A DNA stretch of 64,000 nt from Spirosoma rhododendri (GTDB taxonomy: Bacteria; Bacteroidota; Bacteroidia; Cytophagales; Spirosomataceae), in assembly GCF_012849055.1 (NCBI RefSeq), contig NZ_CP051677.1, forward strand, positions 930,001-994,000, given 5' to 3'. Below, piece by piece: positions 61,511 to 64,000 of the stretch (the first letter of the stretch is position 1; every line of letters starts with the position of its first letter). The notes under the pieces are model-generated. The model was not told the DNA's origin. It did no database searches and saw nothing but the letters and a program-made list of their open reading frames with translations. Made by a program: the position numbers and the translations under genes.

Positions 61511-62692
61511 ATGTACGGCATATTCAGCTACGACATCGCACAACCCCGGTTAGGGTACAAACGGAACAACGCTGTTCTTGATCTGGAGGTGGTGGCCCTG
61601 CTCGGCTTCTTCAGTGACCTTGATCTCGACCCGTCCGTTTTTGCGCAGCCGACGCTCAACGCCTTTATCGCGCTGGGCCGGTCGGTTCATCGGCTGGTCG
61701 GGCAGCGCATCCGCGACCTGCTGGCCGACAGCGAAGCGACGCTGGTCAACGTACACGATCAGGTGCTGATTCCGCTCGACCGAACCACGCTGTATCTACC
61801 CGTTCAGATCAGCAATTACACTGATTTTTACGCGGGTATTCATCACGCCGAAAATGTGGGGAAGCTGTTTCGCCCCGATGCCGAGCCGCTCCTGCCCAAT
61901 TACCGGCATCTGCCCGTTGGGTATCACGGCCGGGCGTCGTCGATCGTGGTATCGGGAACCCCCGTCCACCGACCGACAGGGCCATTTCTAGGGCCGGATC
62001 AGCGACCGGTATTCGGGCCAACGCAGGCGCTCGATTTAGAGCTGGAACTGGGCCTAATTATTGGCAAAGCGAACCCACAGGGCAAGGCCGTACCGGTCGG
62101 TGAAGCGGAGGACTACATCTTCGGTATCACGTTGTTCAACGACTGGTCGGCCCGCGACATTCAGCGGTGGGAGTACCAGCCGCTGGGCCCGTTTCTGGGT
62201 AAAAATTTTGCGTCGAGCCTCTCGGCCTGGGTCATTCCGTTTGATGAGCTGGAACCGTTTCGGGTTGATGGGCCAGTGCAGGAACCAGTGCCGCTCCCCT
62301 ACCTGCGCTCGACCAGACCCGGCCACTTTGATCTGACGCTGGAAATCTGGCTGCAAACCGGCGACCTGCCCCCGCAGCGTATCAGTCAGACCAATGCCCG
62401 GCACCTGTACTGGTCGTTTGCCCAACTCGTTGCCCACCACACCGTCAATGGCTGTAATCTGGTAGTCGGCGATGTGCTGGCGACCGGCACGATTTCGGGA
62501 ACGCAGCGCGACTCATTTGGCTCACTGCTCGAACTAAGCTGGAACGGAGCCCGACCGCTGATGCTGGCCGACAGTTCGAGCCGAACATTCTTGCAGGACG
62601 GCGACACCATTACACTACGTGGCTACGGCTACATCGACGGGCATCAGCTGACGCTGGGCGATGTAGTCGGTACAATTCAGCCGAACACTTAA
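61511..62692 (+). CDS. fahA: Fumarylacetoacetase / fumarylacetoacetate hydrolase family
   Basis: 393 residues. N-terminal SH3-like domain, then the FAH fold with YTDFYAGIHHAENVGKLFRP (metal Asp and catalytic His), LPVGYHGRASSIVVSG, ELELGLIIGK, FNDWSARDIQRWEYQPLGPFLGKNF (Asp metal ligand) and ATGTISGTQRDSFGSLLEL. It cleaves fumarylacetoacetate to fumarate and acetoacetate, finishing tyrosine breakdown. The DFYAG-HHA form shows it is the true fumarylacetoacetase type. Confidence 0.94.
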   Translation: MYGIFSYDIAQPRLGYKRNNAVLDLEVVALLGFFSDLDLDPSVFAQPTLNAFIALGRSVHRLVGQRIRDLLADSEATLVNVHDQVLIPLDRTTLYLPVQISNYTDFYAGIHHAENVGKLFRPDAEPLLPNYRHLPVGYHGRASSIVVSGTPVHRPTGPFLGPDQRPVFGPTQALDLELELGLIIGKANPQGKAVPVGEAEDYIFGITLFNDWSARDIQRWEYQPLGPFLGKNFASSLSAWVIPFDELEPFRVDGPVQEPVPLPYLRSTRPGHFDLTLEIWLQTGDLPPQRISQTNARHLYWSFAQLVAHHTVNGCNLVVGDVLATGTISGTQRDSFGSLLELSWNGARPLMLADSSSRTFLQDGDTITLRGYGYIDGHQLTLGDVVGTIQPNT

Positions 62693-62700
62693 CCAATGCT

Positions 62701-63582
62701 ATGAAAACGATTGACCCGGCGGATGTACCTGCGCCTGAATTTTATAAGCTGCTGACGGCCACGATTGGCCCCCGCCCGATTGCCTTTGCCGGTACAGTCG
62801 ATACGGCCGGACGACCCAACCTGAGTCCGTTCAGCTTCTTCAACGTCTTTGGCTCGAACCCACCCACACTTATTTTTTCAACCGCTGTAACCCGTCACGG
62901 AACGCAGAAACATACCCTGCAAAACCTGCGCGAAGTCGGTGAGGTCACGATCAGCGTGGTTAGCCACAGCATGGTCGAGCAGATGTCGCTGGCGAGTGCC
63001 GAGTTCGAGAAAGGCGTCAATGAGTTCGAGAAAGCGGGTTTCGCTGAACGCCCGTCGGAAGTCGTGCGACCACCGGGCGTGGCCGAAGCACCCGCTTCGT
63101 TTGAGTGTCGGGTGAAGCAGATCATTGAAACGGGAACCGAGCCCGGTGCAGGCAATCTGATTATCTGCGAGGTCGTGCGGGGCCACTTTCGCGACGACAT
63201 TTTCGATCAGCAGGGCGTCATCGACCCGCGCCGTGTCGATCTGATCGGGCGACTCGGTGGCGACTGGTACTGCCGTGCCAATGGCGAGGCACTATTTTCG
63301 CTGGCCCGCCCAAAAGTAGGTATTGGTGTCGATCAAATGCCCGAACCGATCCGCAACAGTGCGATTCTGACGGGCAACGATCTGGGCAAGCTGGGTAGCT
63401 TCTCGGCACTGCCCACGCCGGAAGCGGTGCAGCAGTACAGGCAGTCGGGAGTGTTGACTGACACGTTCGATGAAGCGCAAAACGGTTGCCAGTATCTCCC
63501 CGATCTGCTGCATTTACGCGCAAAACAGCTGCTGGCCGATAACAAGGTCGAAGAAGCGTGGCTGACGCTATTGCAGGGTTAG
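62701..63582 (+). CDS. Flavin reductase-like domain protein
   Basis: 293 residues. The N-terminal flavin-reductase-like (FMN-binding split barrel) domain has TIGPRPIAFAGTVDTAGRPNLSPFSFFNVFGSNPPTLIFS. A C-terminal extension of about 90 residues is shared with related Bacteroidota proteins. It starts 8 bp after fahA and is probably in the same transcript. Its role in the pathway is unknown. No maleylacetoacetate isomerase is visible, but I do not claim this protein replaces it. Confidence 0.85.
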   Translation: MKTIDPADVPAPEFYKLLTATIGPRPIAFAGTVDTAGRPNLSPFSFFNVFGSNPPTLIFSTAVTRHGTQKHTLQNLREVGEVTISVVSHSMVEQMSLASAEFEKGVNEFEKAGFAERPSEVVRPPGVAEAPASFECRVKQIIETGTEPGAGNLIICEVVRGHFRDDIFDQQGVIDPRRVDLIGRLGGDWYCRANGEALFSLARPKVGIGVDQMPEPIRNSAILTGNDLGKLGSFSALPTPEAVQQYRQSGVLTDTFDEAQNGCQYLPDLLHLRAKQLLADNKVEEAWLTLLQG

Positions 63583-63585
63583 ACC

Positions 63586-63645
63586 TGTCTCAAACAGCAT
63601 CCTTCTGTAGTTACAGCAAACAGCAGGATGCTGTTTGAGACAAAA
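63586..63645. repeat. REP inverted pair, third copy
   Basis: TGTCTCAAACAGCATCC (63586-63602) faces CAAACAGCAGGATGCTG... ending GAGACAAAA (63617-63645). Same GTCTC tag and AAACAGCA/TGCTGTTT stem as the copies near the RAYT gene. It separates convergent gene ends. Confidence 0.85.
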
Positions 63646-63647
63646 CA

Positions 63648-64000
63648 TTACCGGTGCTTTTCGACGCCGACCTGTTCGCAGAAGTCGAGGACGGGGCAGG
63701 TTGAGCAGCGGGGCAGTGTGCCTGTACAAATGTGCTTGCCAAACGGCATCAGCAGCCGATTGATATCGACCCACCGCTCGCGGGGCACCTGCTTTTCCAG
63801 TACTTTCAGCGTTTTCTCCGGTTGTGTCGTCTGCACATATCCCCATCGATTGACCACCCGGTGCACATGAATATCGACGCTTATAGCCGCCTGCCCCGTT
63901 GCAACCCCCAACGCCAAGTTCGCGCACTTCGGCCCGACGCCTTTCAGGGAGGTGAGCATGTCGTAATCGGCAGGTAGCTCACCACCAAACTCATTGACAA
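63648..64000 (-). CDS. nth: Endonuclease III, N-terminus cut by window edge
   Basis: The visible C-terminal part includes FGGELPADYD, the helix-hairpin-helix LKGVGPKCANLALG (catalytic Lys in the Pro-Lys-Cys segment), catalytic Asp in AISVDIHVHRVVNRWG, and the 4Fe-4S cluster motif C-x6-C-x2-C-x5-C (CTGTLPRCSTCPVLDFC). It is a base-excision-repair glycosylase and AP lyase acting on oxidised pyrimidines. The frame is open to base 64000, so the start lies outside. Confidence 0.94.
   Translation of the reverse strand, partial: VNEFGGELPADYDMLTSLKGVGPKCANLALGVATGQAAISVDIHVHRVVNRWGYVQTTQPEKTLKVLEKQVPRERWVDINRLLMPFGKHICTGTLPRCSTCPVLDFCEQVGVEKHR

Overview
This window is chromosomal DNA from a member of the Bacteroidota, most likely a Spirosoma-like genus of the Cytophagales (inference). 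Two large secreted proteins end in type IX secretion (T9SS) sorting domains. Promoters, where visible, have the Bacteroidota -7 box TAnnTTTG, often with a TTG about 20 bp upstream. Starts lack Shine-Dalgarno sites. Many genes belong to families typical of this phylum (DUF2490, DUF4136, DUF4142, DUF4468, DUF3667, DUF1573). Base composition is moderately GC-rich, with a few AT-richer accessory stretches.

Layout. 1-6436: a partial transglycosylase-like protein, an acyl-CoA dehydrogenase under a two-operator promoter, a WYL regulator with a GyrI-like neighbour, a frameshifted Tat-exported Gfo/Idh oxidoreductase, and a DUF2490 protein. 6529-16856: a lipoprotein, a seven-unit T9SS adhesin-like protein, an aminotransferase-tyrA pair for tyrosine synthesis, and a T9SS glycoside hydrolase. 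17128-24304: an aldo/keto reductase, a microbial rhodopsin between two stress-type four-helix proteins, a Nif3-like protein, a MATE exporter and HflX. 24371-25605: a small tRNA-associated island with a tRNA relic, a GIY-YIG nuclease whose 3' end runs into tRNA-Arg(CCU), and an uncharacterised nucleotidyltransferase-like gene pair. 25762-40049: lipoproteins, a frameshifted dicarboxylate symporter next to malic enzyme, gamma-glutamyltransferase, an ABC-type permease, recA and citrate synthase. 40206-49511: an amidohydrolase overlapping a RAYT transposase with cognate REP pairs, uvrA, a toxin-antitoxin pair, an HNH nuclease and an ABC exporter. 49824-53743: the conserved nusB-ytxH-DUF1573-yajC-ybbR-coaE cluster. 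54045-57399: an amidase, a DUF4136 lipoprotein and a nucleotidyltransferase. 57710-63582: a complete phenylalanine/tyrosine degradation cluster (hmgA, hpd, phhA, MarR regulator, fahA, flavin reductase). 63648-64000: partial endonuclease III.

Three themes stand out. First, four genes each carry a one-base deletion in a G or C homopolymer. They are more likely base-calling errors than real pseudogenes. Second, the intergenic DNA is crowded with long, nearly perfect inverted repeats belonging to at least five dispersed families, plus single-copy hairpins with stems up to 35 bp at gene ends. Third, the best candidates for new biology are the RAYT/REP locus, where a REP pair encodes the signal peptide of the next gene, the tRNA/GIY-YIG/nucleotidyltransferase island, and the rhodopsin with an unusual D-T-T motif.
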